Shown here in pieces: positions 17,478 to 26,773 of a stretch of DNA of 64,000 nucleotides. The notes below the pieces were generated by a model. It saw only the letters and a list, made by a program, of their open reading frames with translations, searched no databases and was not told the origin of the DNA. The position numbers and the translations under genes are program-made. This DNA comes from Mucilaginibacter agri. GTDB taxonomy: Bacteria > Bacteroidota > Bacteroidia > Sphingobacteriales > Sphingobacteriaceae. The stretch spans positions 62,001 to 126,000 of the forward strand of contig NZ_WWEO01000042.1 of assembly GCF_009928685.1 (NCBI RefSeq), read 5' to 3'. Every line of letters begins with the position of its first letter. Position 1 is the first letter of the stretch.

Positions 17478-18938
17478 ATGCCACTTCCTCGTAAACGTTT
17501 TACATCTATTTTATACCCGAACGCCAGTATTTTTGCAGTTTTTGTATTACTGCTGTTTAGCTCATGGGCAAAAATACCCAGCCACATACCATTGCATGAT
17601 TTAACAGAGTCATTGGCTTTCAAAAAGGCAGTTGGATTACACTCGCTTAGGTTAGATGGTGCTGTGGTGAACTATCAGTCAACAGCGGGCTATGTGAATG
17701 TTGAAGATAGCCAACATCGTAAAGCTCAAATTTTTTACACAGATTATCTTGTACGAAGAGCAAACAGGCCTGTTACATTCGTTTTTAACGGCGGCCCCGG
17801 CTCCTCATCTATTTGGCTCCATATGGGGTCTTTTGGCCCGGTTAGGGCAGTTCCAGGAAAAAATGGCTATCAAAATAATCCTAATACCTGGCTAGGCTTT
17901 ACAGATCTGGTTTTTATTGATCCTGTGGGCACGGGGTTTAGTCGCGCTTCTAATAGTGCAGATGAAAAGTGTTTTTATGGTTATCAGGAAGACGTTGAGA
18001 TAATTGGACAGTTTATTAAAAAATACCTGACTGATAACAACAGGCAGAATAGCCCTTTATTCCTGGCGGGCGAAAGTTATGGTGCGGCCAGAGCAGTAGG
18101 GCTAACGGCCTACATAAGAACCGCTTTTAAAATTCCGGTTAAGGGATTAACGCTTATATCGCCGGCGCTGAATTACAAATTAGTTACTTTCCGTAAAAGG
18201 AATGATGCGCCTTACCCTTATTATTTGCCTACCTATGCAGCAACCGCTCAGTATCACAATCAATTAACACCCGAGTTACAGCAAATTACGCCTGAACAAC
18301 TGAGTAAAAAGGTGACTGCATTTGCATTTGGCACTTATCGCAACGCCTTAACGGGCCTCAATGTGCTACCTGCAAATGTTATCGATACGCTGAGCTACTT
18401 TACGGGGATAGACACTGGTACATTGCGCCGTTTAAACGGGCGTGTTACAGATGTTCAGTTCAGTCGCTTAATACTTAAGAAAAAAGGTGAAGTAACCGGA
18501 ACTTACGACAGCCGAGCAACGGGAAAAGCGTCTGCCGTGGCCGATCCCAGCGAAGTTGCTTTGCGTGCTGTTTTCCCGCAGGCTTTTCAGCAATACCAGC
18601 AAAACGAATTACATTATAAGACCCCGTTAGCCTACCTTGCAACAATAGCAACACCAAATTGGAACTATGGGCCGGCGAAAGCAGCGGGTGGTTATCTGGA
18701 TGTTGTGCCGGTTTTAAGAAAACTGTTAAGCGGCGATACTGATCTTAAAGTACATATTGTAAGTGGCGACTATGACCTTGCAACGCCATCATCCACTGTC
18801 AATCTATATGCAAATCAAATAAGGAGCCATAGCGTTTCTGTACACCGTTATTTATCCGGACATATGCTTTACACGGATAGCCAGGCCAATGCAAAATGGT
18901 ATGAGGATACCAAGGGTTTTTATCAAATGGCGTTGTAA
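17478..18938 (+). CDS. Serine carboxypeptidase, peptidase family S10
   Basis: A 486-residue exported protein with a hydrophobic N-terminal segment. FNGGPGSSSIW near residue 105 is the S10 oxyanion/substrate block, GESYGAAR carries the catalytic Ser200, SGDYDLATPS near 433 the Asp, and SGHMLYTD near 457 the His. S10 enzymes remove C-terminal residues from peptides at acid pH. It is transcribed alone behind a polycysteine leader and faces the SusCD-M14 operon across a shared terminator. With an M14 carboxypeptidase nearby, it probably trims peptides in the periplasm, inferred here to serve sulfur or cysteine supply. Confidence 0.9.
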   Translation: MPLPRKRFTSILYPNASIFAVFVLLLFSSWAKIPSHIPLHDLTESLAFKKAVGLHSLRLDGAVVNYQSTAGYVNVEDSQHRKAQIFYTDYLVRRANRPVTFVFNGGPGSSSIWLHMGSFGPVRAVPGKNGYQNNPNTWLGFTDLVFIDPVGTGFSRASNSADEKCFYGYQEDVEIIGQFIKKYLTDNNRQNSPLFLAGESYGAARAVGLTAYIRTAFKIPVKGLTLISPALNYKLVTFRKRNDAPYPYYLPTYAATAQYHNQLTPELQQITPEQLSKKVTAFAFGTYRNALTGLNVLPANVIDTLSYFTGIDTGTLRRLNGRVTDVQFSRLILKKKGEVTGTYDSRATGKASAVADPSEVALRAVFPQAFQQYQQNELHYKTPLAYLATIATPNWNYGPAKAAGGYLDVVPVLRKLLSGDTDLKVHIVSGDYDLATPSSTVNLYANQIRSHSVSVHRYLSGHMLYTDSQANAKWYEDTKGFYQMAL

Positions 18939-19104
18939 TAGTATTAATAAGGTTTATCTCGGTTCCGAAAATACAAGTTTATACTACAGCTCAAATGGTT
19001 CGGCCGAAGAGTAGAAGTAAAGTTGCTCGTTATTCATGCCCTTAAAATAAGCTATTCGAAGAGGCGTGAGGGCGCCTAATCCATTCGGTTTATACTAGCA
19101 ATAT

Positions 19105-19146
19105 AATAGCTATCAAAGCTGCAATTGGGCAGCTTTGATAGCTATT
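19105..19146. terminator. Bidirectional terminator between S10 and M14 genes
   Basis: An 18-bp perfect inverted repeat: AATAGCTATCAAAGCTGC, loop AATTGG, then its exact complement. On the + strand GTTATTTTT follows. It stands between the converging S10 and M14 genes and probably ends both transcripts. The 165 bases before it show no gene. Confidence 0.8.
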
Positions 19147-19153
19147 GTTATTT

Positions 19154-21910
19154 TTACTGTTCTTCTTCTTGTTGAGCACCGGCTCTGCCACCCGAAAGGT
19201 TAGCAAAGAATAATGAGTTCAGGAATATCCTGCCTGTACCTAACCAATAACCGCGATAGGTGGGGTCATCGGCAAACAAAACTACTTTCCCCCGGCCACT
19301 GCTGGCCAGAATAATAGCCGCAGAATTGGCCACACTGCTAACACTTTCTTTTGGTGCATAGCCGTTAACAAAAGGCTTTGCATTGTAAAGTGCCACTGTG
19401 CTATAGCGGTTTGCACTTTGCTGCAGAATAGTCGCCCCATTTTTATTGATAAACAACTTACGGGTAGTTATACCGAATGCAAGAGGATTAGTAATATCCA
19501 GATCTGCCTGGAAAATAGCGCCATTGATCCGTTTAGAACCTTCCACTTCTTCCTGACGGTTATAATCCAGCCTGCTGCCATTACCACGCCTGCGAGGTGC
19601 TGCATTATTGGCTATCGCGCTGCTGTCGCGCTGGCCACCTGTAGCAGGTTTACCGTTTGCGGCTGCTGGTCTGCGTGCCGGCGTTTCGGTGGCTTCTCCA
19701 GAAGTTGTCGGCGCGGCTGTTACTTGTGCCGTCGGAGCATTACCTCCGTCGCGACCGCTAAATGCCGCCGGTGCAACTTTTTCGTTTGAAATGCCATGCT
19801 CTATAGCCCATGAACTTGCGGCCTGAAACGTTATAAGCGTACCTCCGTCATTAACCCAGTCTTTGATCTTGTCGACAGTGGCCTTGTCCCAGGCATTATA
19901 GACGCCCCCAGGAAGAATCAGTACCGTATAACGGCTCAGGTCAGCTCGTTGGAAACTTGATGGGTCGATCTTGGATACCGGTAAATCAAGCTGCTGATTA
20001 AGCAAAAACCAAACCTGGCCTGCTTCAGAAGAAGTCACACCCTGGCCAAAGGCTAGTGCCACTTCAGGTTTTTTGATTGCGCGGATATTGCTGCTGCCTA
20101 AGTCGATACCCTCGAGGCTATACCCTGTGCCTACCGCTGTGAAGTTTAGATGCGTATCAGCTGCAACATCTTGCAGGGCTTTGTATAAGGAGTCTGGCGA
20201 AATGGTTTGCCCTTCTACCGGGATTACCAATGAACCACTGCCGTAACTGCGCTTCCCAGCTGCTGTATTGGCGGTAAATGGTTTAAAGGCTGCACGAACA
20301 ATAACCTGCTTTGTTAACAGATGATACAACGCACGGCTCGCATTATAGTCTGTATAATTGAGTAAGTAAGCCAGGGTAGACCTTCCACCTTCTACTGTAC
20401 CTTTAGGAACATTAGTGCTGCTTACAATATTGCCTTTAACTACCGGAGTTGTTAACCTTGCATATTTTAGCCCATAAGCATGGATAATACTCCAGCCGGT
20501 GTTATCGTAATATATACTATCAGTAAGCGCATTTTCTTCGAATATAGAATGCACGATGAGGTAGTTTGGCTGATCCGACGGCACGATATAAGCTTTGTCC
20601 TTTTGGAATGTTTTGCCTTCCTGGCTTAGATTGTCATTCAGAGCATATACTTTAATACGATGCTCTAACAGCAGCCCAAGGAATTTCTGTGTAAGGTTCA
20701 CATCCTTTGCATCGCCAAACACATAGCCCTTGGTTGGGCTTTTTTGCCCTTGTTCTAAAGCGTATTTAAAAAAGTCTTTTTGTGTTTTAAACAAGCCAGC
20801 TTTCTCTGCAACGGATGCTCTTATAGTAGAGAAACTTGTGGTTAGGTGATTACGGATACTGAATGCAAACGTAAGCGGGATGCCGTTTGCCGATTCCTGT
20901 ACAATACCCCGCGAGCTTGCCTGTTCATATGTAGCAGCTACCGCGCCATAGAATTTAGGGTAAGTGGAACCATAGATTGGCGAAAGGTTATCGTAACCTT
21001 CCTTAGTGAAATAAAGTGAGCCGATATCATCAAGCGCCTGTGCATTGTATTTAGCCAATACTATACCTTCATCATATAGAAATTGTGGAATAATAGGACT
21101 GTAATGGCTTTTGGGAGTAGGTTCGAAATAATAGGTAGCGTTGGTGCCCTGCTCATGGAAATCAATCTGAACGTTTGGATACCACTGGTGAAAAAACTCC
21201 ACGCGGTTGCGGCTTTCTAACTGTACCAGGTTTAGCCAATCGCGGTTAAGATCGGTGTAATAGTGGTTGGTGCGCCCCGCAGGCCAAGCTTCCTGGTGCT
21301 CTTTGTCGATAGGATCTGCCACCGGTGGGTTAGAGTGGAAAGCGTTATGCCAATTCGCTGCGCGATCACGCCCATCGGGATTAAGGGAAGGGTCGATAAA
21401 GATCACTGCTTCTTTCAACCATTTTAAAGTTTCGGGATCATTGCTGGCTGCGAGGTAATAACCTGTAAGTAAGCTTACTTCGGTGCTCGAAGTCTCATTG
21501 CCGTGTACACCATACCCAAGATCAATAATAACCGGGGCACTGCTGCTGATGGCTGGTTTAGCCGGATCAATCTGATTAAGGTGTTCCTGTCTGATCTGTT
21601 CCAGGCGGCTATAGTTCTCAGGTGAGGTTGCCGTAACGATAATTTGTTCGCGGTTCTCATAAGTGTGACCGATAACTTGTACATGGATGCGGTTGCTTAC
21701 CCGTGCCAGTTCGCGAAAGTAAGCCACTACCTGATCGTGCCGGGTGTAAAATGAGCCGATGGGGTAACCCAGGAACTTTTCGGGTGAAGGGATACTGCTA
21801 TCAAGTGTGGCCCCGGTTTTAGGGAAATAATAACTGGTTTGCGCTGATGCCAGTTGCAGGGAGATAACCAGTGCCGTTAGTGCACTGGTTATTTTACGGA
21901 TTGTTTTCAT
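19154..21910 (-). CDS. Zinc carboxypeptidase, peptidase family M14, secreted
   Basis: A 918-residue protein starting at the ATG at 21910 (MKTIRK, signal peptide ending ASAQ). A 17-codon upstream extension lacks signal-peptide character and overlaps the SusD stop, so I reject it. The M14 zinc ligands are visible as HGNE (His136, Glu139) and His252 in QIDFHEQG; NPDGRDR near 177 and LNRDW near 221 are the substrate-binding Asn/Arg blocks. The C-terminal part has a glutamine-amidotransferase-like segment (LPGGVYNAWDKATVDKIKDW) and a low-complexity stretch rich in Ala, Thr, Pro and Arg near 730-790. It is the last gene of the SusC-SusD-M14 operon, so it probably processes peptides handled by that uptake system. 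Confidence 0.88.
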   Translation of the reverse strand: MKTIRKITSALTALVISLQLASAQTSYYFPKTGATLDSSIPSPEKFLGYPIGSFYTRHDQVVAYFRELARVSNRIHVQVIGHTYENREQIIVTATSPENYSRLEQIRQEHLNQIDPAKPAISSSAPVIIDLGYGVHGNETSSTEVSLLTGYYLAASNDPETLKWLKEAVIFIDPSLNPDGRDRAANWHNAFHSNPPVADPIDKEHQEAWPAGRTNHYYTDLNRDWLNLVQLESRNRVEFFHQWYPNVQIDFHEQGTNATYYFEPTPKSHYSPIIPQFLYDEGIVLAKYNAQALDDIGSLYFTKEGYDNLSPIYGSTYPKFYGAVAATYEQASSRGIVQESANGIPLTFAFSIRNHLTTSFSTIRASVAEKAGLFKTQKDFFKYALEQGQKSPTKGYVFGDAKDVNLTQKFLGLLLEHRIKVYALNDNLSQEGKTFQKDKAYIVPSDQPNYLIVHSIFEENALTDSIYYDNTGWSIIHAYGLKYARLTTPVVKGNIVSSTNVPKGTVEGGRSTLAYLLNYTDYNASRALYHLLTKQVIVRAAFKPFTANTAAGKRSYGSGSLVIPVEGQTISPDSLYKALQDVAADTHLNFTAVGTGYSLEGIDLGSSNIRAIKKPEVALAFGQGVTSSEAGQVWFLLNQQLDLPVSKIDPSSFQRADLSRYTVLILPGGVYNAWDKATVDKIKDWVNDGGTLITFQAASSWAIEHGISNEKVAPAAFSGRDGGNAPTAQVTAAPTTSGEATETPARRPAAANGKPATGGQRDSSAIANNAAPRRRGNGSRLDYNRQEEVEGSKRINGAIFQADLDITNPLAFGITTRKLFINKNGATILQQSANRYSTVALYNAKPFVNGYAPKESVSSVANSAAIILASSGRGKVVLFADDPTYRGYWLGTGRIFLNSLFFANLSGGRAGAQQEEEQ

Positions 21911-21935
21911 TGAATATTGATTTTCAGAATGTGAG

Positions 21936-23279
21936 TTAGTAGCCTGGGTTTTGGGTAACATCCGGATCTGATTGGATATCCGACAACGGAATAGGGAATA
22001 AATAGCGATTAGGGTTAGTGATGCCTAAAACCACCCCGGCTCGTCCGGTTCGCACCAAATCGAACCAGCGGTGTGCCTCAAAGGCAAATTCAACACTGTT
22101 TTCATCTTCTATTGCCTGCAGCAGGTCGGCCTGTGTGGTTGCTGTAGTTGGCGCCAGGCCTGCACGATCGCGAATAATGTTAAGATCTGATGCCGCGCTA
22201 TTGGCACCGGTAAGCTTACCCTGTTGGGCACGGGCCTCGGCACGGATAAGGTAGAGTTCAGCTATTCGGATAACATACGACGGATCTGTACTGGTAGCTA
22301 CGGTGTTATACAAAACACCATAAACACTTGGGCTGGTGCCGGCTATAAGTGCGTTGCGCGAGCCGCCGATAAGTGGATTGTTTAGTTTAGCCACAATACC
22401 ATCTGATGGCTTCAGTGTAAACGACCCACCCGAAGAGCTTGGGTACCAGCTGCTCCAGTACCCGTTCTTATCATTAGCCGAGAAAGTAAGTTCAAATACG
22501 GATTCGGTAGTAAGGAAAGGAGACGCAAAGAATGATTTGTAAGGTTTAACCAGGGCATACTTGGTGTTTGCAATTACCTGTGTTGCGTATGCTTCAGCGT
22601 CTGCCCATTGTTTGCGGTACAGGTGCAGACGCGCGCGCAGAGCACGTGCAGTGCTTTTTTGCGCACGGTTACGGGTAGTGGCATCTTCGGGTAGTAACTG
22701 CTCGGCTTGGGTAAGATCGGCCAATACCTGATCGTAAGTTTGATCGAGGGTGCTTCGCTTTATACCTTTTAATCCGTTTAGGTCGGTGGTTGGTTTCAAC
22801 TGCAATTGTACACCGCCCCAGCCACGTGCCAAATCGAAATAGGAGAGCGCACGGATAAAGTATGCTTCGCCCAAAATTTTCGTCTTTTCAGCGGAGGTAA
22901 GCAAAGGGTCATTTACCGCCGGTACATAGGCAATAACACTATTAGCAGAATTTATGGCCCGATAGATGCCCTGGTAGGTTGCAACGGTAATTACGTTATC
23001 TGTCGGTATAGCGTCCTGGTCCAACTGTAGGTATTCGCTTAACGTACCGTTGAAAATTACATTATCGGCAGTGATGGTCCCCAGCGTTGGGTAGTTGGCC
23101 GCGTAATAACTTTGAATGCGATCATAAGCTCCAATTATCGCCGCACGTGCTGTGCCCGCATCTACAATGGCGTCCTCGGTTGCAATGGCATTATTGGGCT
23201 TCTCGTCCAGGTATTTTTTGCAGGATACTGATGCCGAAAGTATGATCAGTAATAAGCTATATAGATATATCTTTTTCAT
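21936..23279 (-). CDS. SusD/RagB-family outer-membrane lipoprotein
   Basis: A 447-residue lipoprotein: SASVSC puts the lipidated Cys at residue 20. KKYLDEKP after it, AEAYFIRALSYFDLARGWGGVQL near 137 (TPR region) and the C-terminal EFAFEAHRWFDLVRTGRA and YLFPIPLSDIQSDP are classical SusD features. SusD caps the SusC barrel and binds the ligand on the cell surface. It lies eight bases after SusC. The neighbouring peptidases suggest a peptide or oligopeptide-like ligand rather than a glycan, which is inference. Confidence 0.95.
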   Translation of the reverse strand: MKKIYLYSLLLIILSASVSCKKYLDEKPNNAIATEDAIVDAGTARAAIIGAYDRIQSYYAANYPTLGTITADNVIFNGTLSEYLQLDQDAIPTDNVITVATYQGIYRAINSANSVIAYVPAVNDPLLTSAEKTKILGEAYFIRALSYFDLARGWGGVQLQLKPTTDLNGLKGIKRSTLDQTYDQVLADLTQAEQLLPEDATTRNRAQKSTARALRARLHLYRKQWADAEAYATQVIANTKYALVKPYKSFFASPFLTTESVFELTFSANDKNGYWSSWYPSSSGGSFTLKPSDGIVAKLNNPLIGGSRNALIAGTSPSVYGVLYNTVATSTDPSYVIRIAELYLIRAEARAQQGKLTGANSAASDLNIIRDRAGLAPTTATTQADLLQAIEDENSVEFAFEAHRWFDLVRTGRAGVVLGITNPNRYLFPIPLSDIQSDPDVTQNPGY

Positions 23280-23287
23280 GGCTTTAA

Positions 23288-26200
23288 TTATAAGGTTACG
23301 TTAACACCTACTTGAATGGTACGTGGTTGAGGCACTGTGGCCCAATCGTACCCCGCGGTATTCTGATTGGCACTTTGTGAACTTACTTCCGGGTCCAGGC
23401 CATCGTAGTGGGTAAAGGTGAGCAGGTTGGTTGCTTGCAGGTAAATTCTCGCCCGGCTTACGTCAATACTTTTAGTTAGGGCCGATGGGAGAGTATAACC
23501 GAACGTGAGTGTTTTAAGGCGTATAAATGAACCGTCTTGCAGGTAGCGACTACTTAAGCTCGCCACATTACCGCCATAGTTATTTGCCGAACCGCCATTT
23601 TGGTCTGGATTGCCGCTATAGGTGGTCATTCTTGGGATGTCGGTAACCTGTCCCGGTGTTGTCCAACGGTCTAGCTGGCGAGGTACAAAACCGATGTTTG
23701 CTTGTGTACCGCCATGGATCATAAAGAAATCGTTCATGTTCATGATCTTATTACCCTGCTGGAAATAGAAGAAGAAGTTGAGATCGAAATTTTTATAATT
23801 CAGATTATTAGTAAACCCACCTGTAAACTTCGGCAACGCGTTACCCACAATCTGCCTGTCAGCCGAAGTGATCTTGCCGTCTTTGTTTACATCGTCATAA
23901 ATGGCATTACCTGTTTGTGGGTCTACAGACAATTGCTTGTAAAGCCAGAATGAGTTAACAGGATAACCCTGGCGTAGGAGGGAAATATTACGGCCCGAAG
24001 CACCTTGTGCAATATCCGAAGCCAGTTTTTCAATCTTATTAGTATTAAATGAGATGTTAAAATCAGTGGTCCATTTAAAGCTGGTTGTGTTAATGTTTAA
24101 AGAGTGTATGGCAGCTTCAAATCCTTTGTTCCGTACCGCACCATAATTTTGCAGGTAGCTGGCGAAGCCGGAACGGTAGGGCACAGGTACATTCAGCAAA
24201 AGGTCATAGGTATATTTATTATAGTAGTCGAAGTTAATGGTCAGCCTCCTTTTAAGAATGGTAAACTCGGTACCGATATCTATTTGTCTGGTAGTTTCCC
24301 AGGTTAGGTCGGGATTAGCCAATTGCGAAGGCGCTGTACCAGCATTCTCCAGGTAGTTGGCACCGGACGACCACAGGCCTAAGGCTGCATAGGAACCAAT
24401 GCCGTTTTGGTTACCAGATAAACCAATGCTTCCGCGAAATTTCAACTCATCAAAAAAGTTGAGTTTCTTGATAAAATCCTCCTGACCGGCGCGCCAGGCA
24501 ATACCGCCGGATGGAAAATAACCCCATTGCTTGTTTTTGCCGAATTTTGACGAAGCGTCTGCACGTATACTACCGTCGATAATATATTTATCGTCATAAG
24601 CGTAGCTTGCTTTGCCAAAAAACGATACCAGCTTAGAGGTTTGCTGAGTTGAAGTGCCAGAGCGGGTAGCTGCCGAGCTTACGGAAGTTAGGCTGTTGGT
24701 GGCAAACCCGGTGCCGCTGCTGCCCGTAGAATTATTGGTGACAGTATTCAGGGTATTGCCTATCAGGGCATTAATATTATGCCTGTTGTCCCGGCCGAAA
24801 GATTTGATATAGGTTAAAACCTGTTCATTAGTGTAAACATAGTTTTGGGTGATAGACGATGTAGCAGAGCCGTTTGTTGCGATACCTGCGCTGATGAGCG
24901 TATTGGCATAGCTGTTATAATTTTCGGTTTCGCCGTCTATGCTCCAGCTGCTTCGTAATTTTAAGTTTGGCGTAAAAGAATATTCGCCAAATAAATTGCC
25001 AATGGTGCGCCAACCGATACTGGTATTATCAAGATTATTGATTAGCGCCAGGTGGTTGTCGAAACTGCCATACCGGGCGTAGGTTCCATCAGCGTTATAA
25101 ACGGGCAGATACGAGCGCACAAATAGAGCAGAGTTGATAACGCCCTGGGGGTTGTTGTCGCTACCACTCAAGTTGCGGTCAGACCGGCTGATGTTAATGC
25201 TGGTACCAACTTTTAATTTGCTGGTTATGTTATTATCGTAATTAAGACGGCCTGTATAACGTTTATAGTTAGATGGCTTAATAATAGACTCTTGATTTAG
25301 GTATCCCAGCGCTACATAATAATCGCTGTTTTCGGTACCGCCTTGCGTAGAAAGATCATAGCTCTGTGAGCGTGCAACTTTGAATAGATCATCCGTACGA
25401 TCGTAAGTAGGTTGAGAAGCCGGATCAGCGATCAACCCGGTAGGAGCGGTGTTATTTTCTGCCGCGGTATTGATCTTAGCCTCATTTGCAAGCAACGCTG
25501 TTTGGGGGCCGTCGGTAACCTCAAACTTTTTAATTGCCGAAGACCAGCCCTGGTACGTATTAAAGTTGATCTTTCCTTTTGTATTGCGCTTGCCGCGTTT
25601 GGTGGTTACAATAATAACACCATTAGCCCCTAATGATCCGTAGATGGCTGTAGCATTAGCATCTTTTAACACTTGTATGCTTTCGATGTCGTTCACATTC
25701 AAATCGGCAATTGGGTTGGAGCCGGATTGGTTACCAAATGACGTAACCGGGTCGTTATTGCTTAGAAAAACACCATCGACGATATAAAGCGGGTCTACCG
25801 AAGCATTAATAGAGTTGTTACCACGTACGCGGAAAGTAATACCTCCGCCCGGAACGCCAGAATTGGTGAGCACTTGCACACCGGTAGCTTTACCCTGTAG
25901 TAATTGGTTAAACCCGGCTGCTGGCTGGTCTTTTATCACATCACCGCTTACACTGGTGATAGAACCTGCAATGTATTTGCGTTCCTGAGTACTGTAACCC
26001 GTAATTACCACATCATTTAACTGGCTGATATTTTCTTTAAGCAGCACATCTATCGGGCTGCCAGTTGCCACAACTTCTTGGGTAAGGTAGCCGGTATAGC
26101 TTACCACAATGGTGTAGGGGAGTGCCTGGCCGGTAACCAGGGTAAATTTCCCCTCATTGTCGGTCGAAACGCCGTTGGTAACCCCTTTAATGCGGATTAC

Positions 26201-26347
26201 CGCACCGGGAAGGGGCTGTTTATTTGCTGCGTCGAGTATGCGGCCGGATAGCCTCGACTTGATAGTAGGTTGTGTTTGTGCCCACGTTAACTGAGTTACG
26301 GTTAGGCACAGAAAGAGTAACGCACTTATTTTGTAAATGTGCTTCAT
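23288..26347 (-). CDS. SusC/RagA-family TonB-dependent transporter
   Basis: A 1019-residue outer-membrane transporter. Start is the ATG at 26347 (MKHIYKIS, signal peptide ending TWAQ); an earlier start lacks signal-peptide character. A CarboxypepD_reg-like domain follows (ILDAANKQPLPGAVIRIKG, near 40), then DVVITGYSTQ and the plug (LLQGKATGVQV, FRVRGNNSINASVDPLYIVDGV, ATAIYGSLGANGVIIVTTKRG). The rest is beta-barrel with a C-terminal aromatic-rich end. It is the first structural gene of an operon with SusD and M14 and is preceded by a polycysteine leader ORF. Confidence 0.95.
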   Translation of the reverse strand: MKHIYKISALLFLCLTVTQLTWAQTQPTIKSRLSGRILDAANKQPLPGAVIRIKGVTNGVSTDNEGKFTLVTGQALPYTIVVSYTGYLTQEVVATGSPIDVLLKENISQLNDVVITGYSTQERKYIAGSITSVSGDVIKDQPAAGFNQLLQGKATGVQVLTNSGVPGGGITFRVRGNNSINASVDPLYIVDGVFLSNNDPVTSFGNQSGSNPIADLNVNDIESIQVLKDANATAIYGSLGANGVIIVTTKRGKRNTKGKINFNTYQGWSSAIKKFEVTDGPQTALLANEAKINTAAENNTAPTGLIADPASQPTYDRTDDLFKVARSQSYDLSTQGGTENSDYYVALGYLNQESIIKPSNYKRYTGRLNYDNNITSKLKVGTSINISRSDRNLSGSDNNPQGVINSALFVRSYLPVYNADGTYARYGSFDNHLALINNLDNTSIGWRTIGNLFGEYSFTPNLKLRSSWSIDGETENYNSYANTLISAGIATNGSATSSITQNYVYTNEQVLTYIKSFGRDNRHNINALIGNTLNTVTNNSTGSSGTGFATNSLTSVSSAATRSGTSTQQTSKLVSFFGKASYAYDDKYIIDGSIRADASSKFGKNKQWGYFPSGGIAWRAGQEDFIKKLNFFDELKFRGSIGLSGNQNGIGSYAALGLWSSGANYLENAGTAPSQLANPDLTWETTRQIDIGTEFTILKRRLTINFDYYNKYTYDLLLNVPVPYRSGFASYLQNYGAVRNKGFEAAIHSLNINTTSFKWTTDFNISFNTNKIEKLASDIAQGASGRNISLLRQGYPVNSFWLYKQLSVDPQTGNAIYDDVNKDGKITSADRQIVGNALPKFTGGFTNNLNYKNFDLNFFFYFQQGNKIMNMNDFFMIHGGTQANIGFVPRQLDRWTTPGQVTDIPRMTTYSGNPDQNGGSANNYGGNVASLSSRYLQDGSFIRLKTLTFGYTLPSALTKSIDVSRARIYLQATNLLTFTHYDGLDPEVSSQSANQNTAGYDWATVPQPRTIQVGVNVTL

Positions 26348-26430
26348 GACATTAAGTTTTGATTTTGAGCAATACAAATGCTTGCCGCGGAGCAGCTACA
26401 TTTTTAAATTTTGAGCAAATTGAGGGAGTT

Positions 26431-26449
26431 GTTATCCGTTAGATAACGG
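26431..26449 (-). promoter_or_regulatory. Overlapping inverted repeats after the SusC leader ORF
   Basis: Two mutually exclusive inverted repeats overlap here: GTTATC-N5-GATAAC (26431-26447) and CCGTTA-N2-TAACGG (26436-26449). On the - strand they begin six bases after the stop codon of the polycysteine leader and lie before SusC. Overlapping alternatives fit a leader-controlled switch, but neither is followed by a T-run, so intrinsic termination is not obvious. Confidence 0.4.
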
Positions 26450-26454
26450 GGAGA

Positions 26455-26589
26455 TCAACAACAGCAGTTGTTGCACATGACGGCAGGAATGCTTTTGTAT
26501 AAAGAAGTAGTAAGTGCAGAATTAAGTCGTAAAAGACTCTGATTTCCCTGTCGGGAAATACGATAGAGCGAAAGTTGTTTCGGGTTCAT
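26455..26589 (-). CDS. Polycysteine leader peptide before SusC
   Basis: A 44-codon ORF on the SusC strand, from the ATG at 26589 (MNPKQLSLYR) and ending SIPAVMCNNCCC. Four of the last six codons are Cys (TGC, then TGC TGT TGT), directly before TGA. It ends 107 bases before the SusC start. A 7-bp hairpin (ATTTCCC, loop, GGGAAAT, 26542-26559) lies inside the ORF, and overlapping inverted repeats follow the stop. The ending resembles the S10 leader (AAMCCCCS). The reading frame is open further upstream to 26727, but the ATG at 26589 lies just downstream of the shared motif copy B and is preferred. A regulatory peptide that reports cysteine-tRNA supply is the best explanation. Confidence 0.6.
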   Translation of the reverse strand: MNPKQLSLYRISRQGNQSLLRLNSALTTSLYKSIPAVMCNNCCC

Positions 26590-26597
26590 TTTGATAA

Positions 26598-26629
26598 TGT
26601 ATATAAAATCTATAGAAATAGTAGACAAA
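26598..26629 (-). promoter_or_regulatory. Shared 17-bp motif, copy B, with possible SusC promoter
   Basis: TCTATAGAAATAGTAGA at 26609-26625 (written on the + strand) matches copies A and C. On the - strand a TTTG at 26629-26626 and a partial -7 element TATATACA at 26605-26598 are 20 bases apart and enclose the motif, so a repressor bound here would block the promoter. The -7 match is poor, so the promoter part is tentative; the motif itself is clear. Confidence 0.5.
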
Positions 26630-26724
26630 AAAACTAAATTTAATTGAGGTATGCAAGTTGTTTTAAAATAAATCGCAAAAAGACCACATTTTTCGATCCT
26701 TATTTTGTTGGAAATGAGATAAAA

Positions 26725-26753
26725 CAAAAAAGCCGCAAATCTCTCCGCGACTT
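26725..26753 (-). terminator. Intrinsic terminator after the monooxygenase gene
   Basis: On the - strand AAGTCGC, a ten-base loop, then GCGGCTT and a run of T. It lies about 20 bases after the stop of the flavin monooxygenase gene and separates that operon from the SusC leader. Confidence 0.7.
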
Positions 26754-26773
26754 TCTTGCTTTATAGCTTCGGA

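Noticed and set aside
26590-26727. Longer version of the SusC leader ORF starting at 26727
   Set aside because: It would begin upstream of the shared motif and overlap the terminator of the previous operon.
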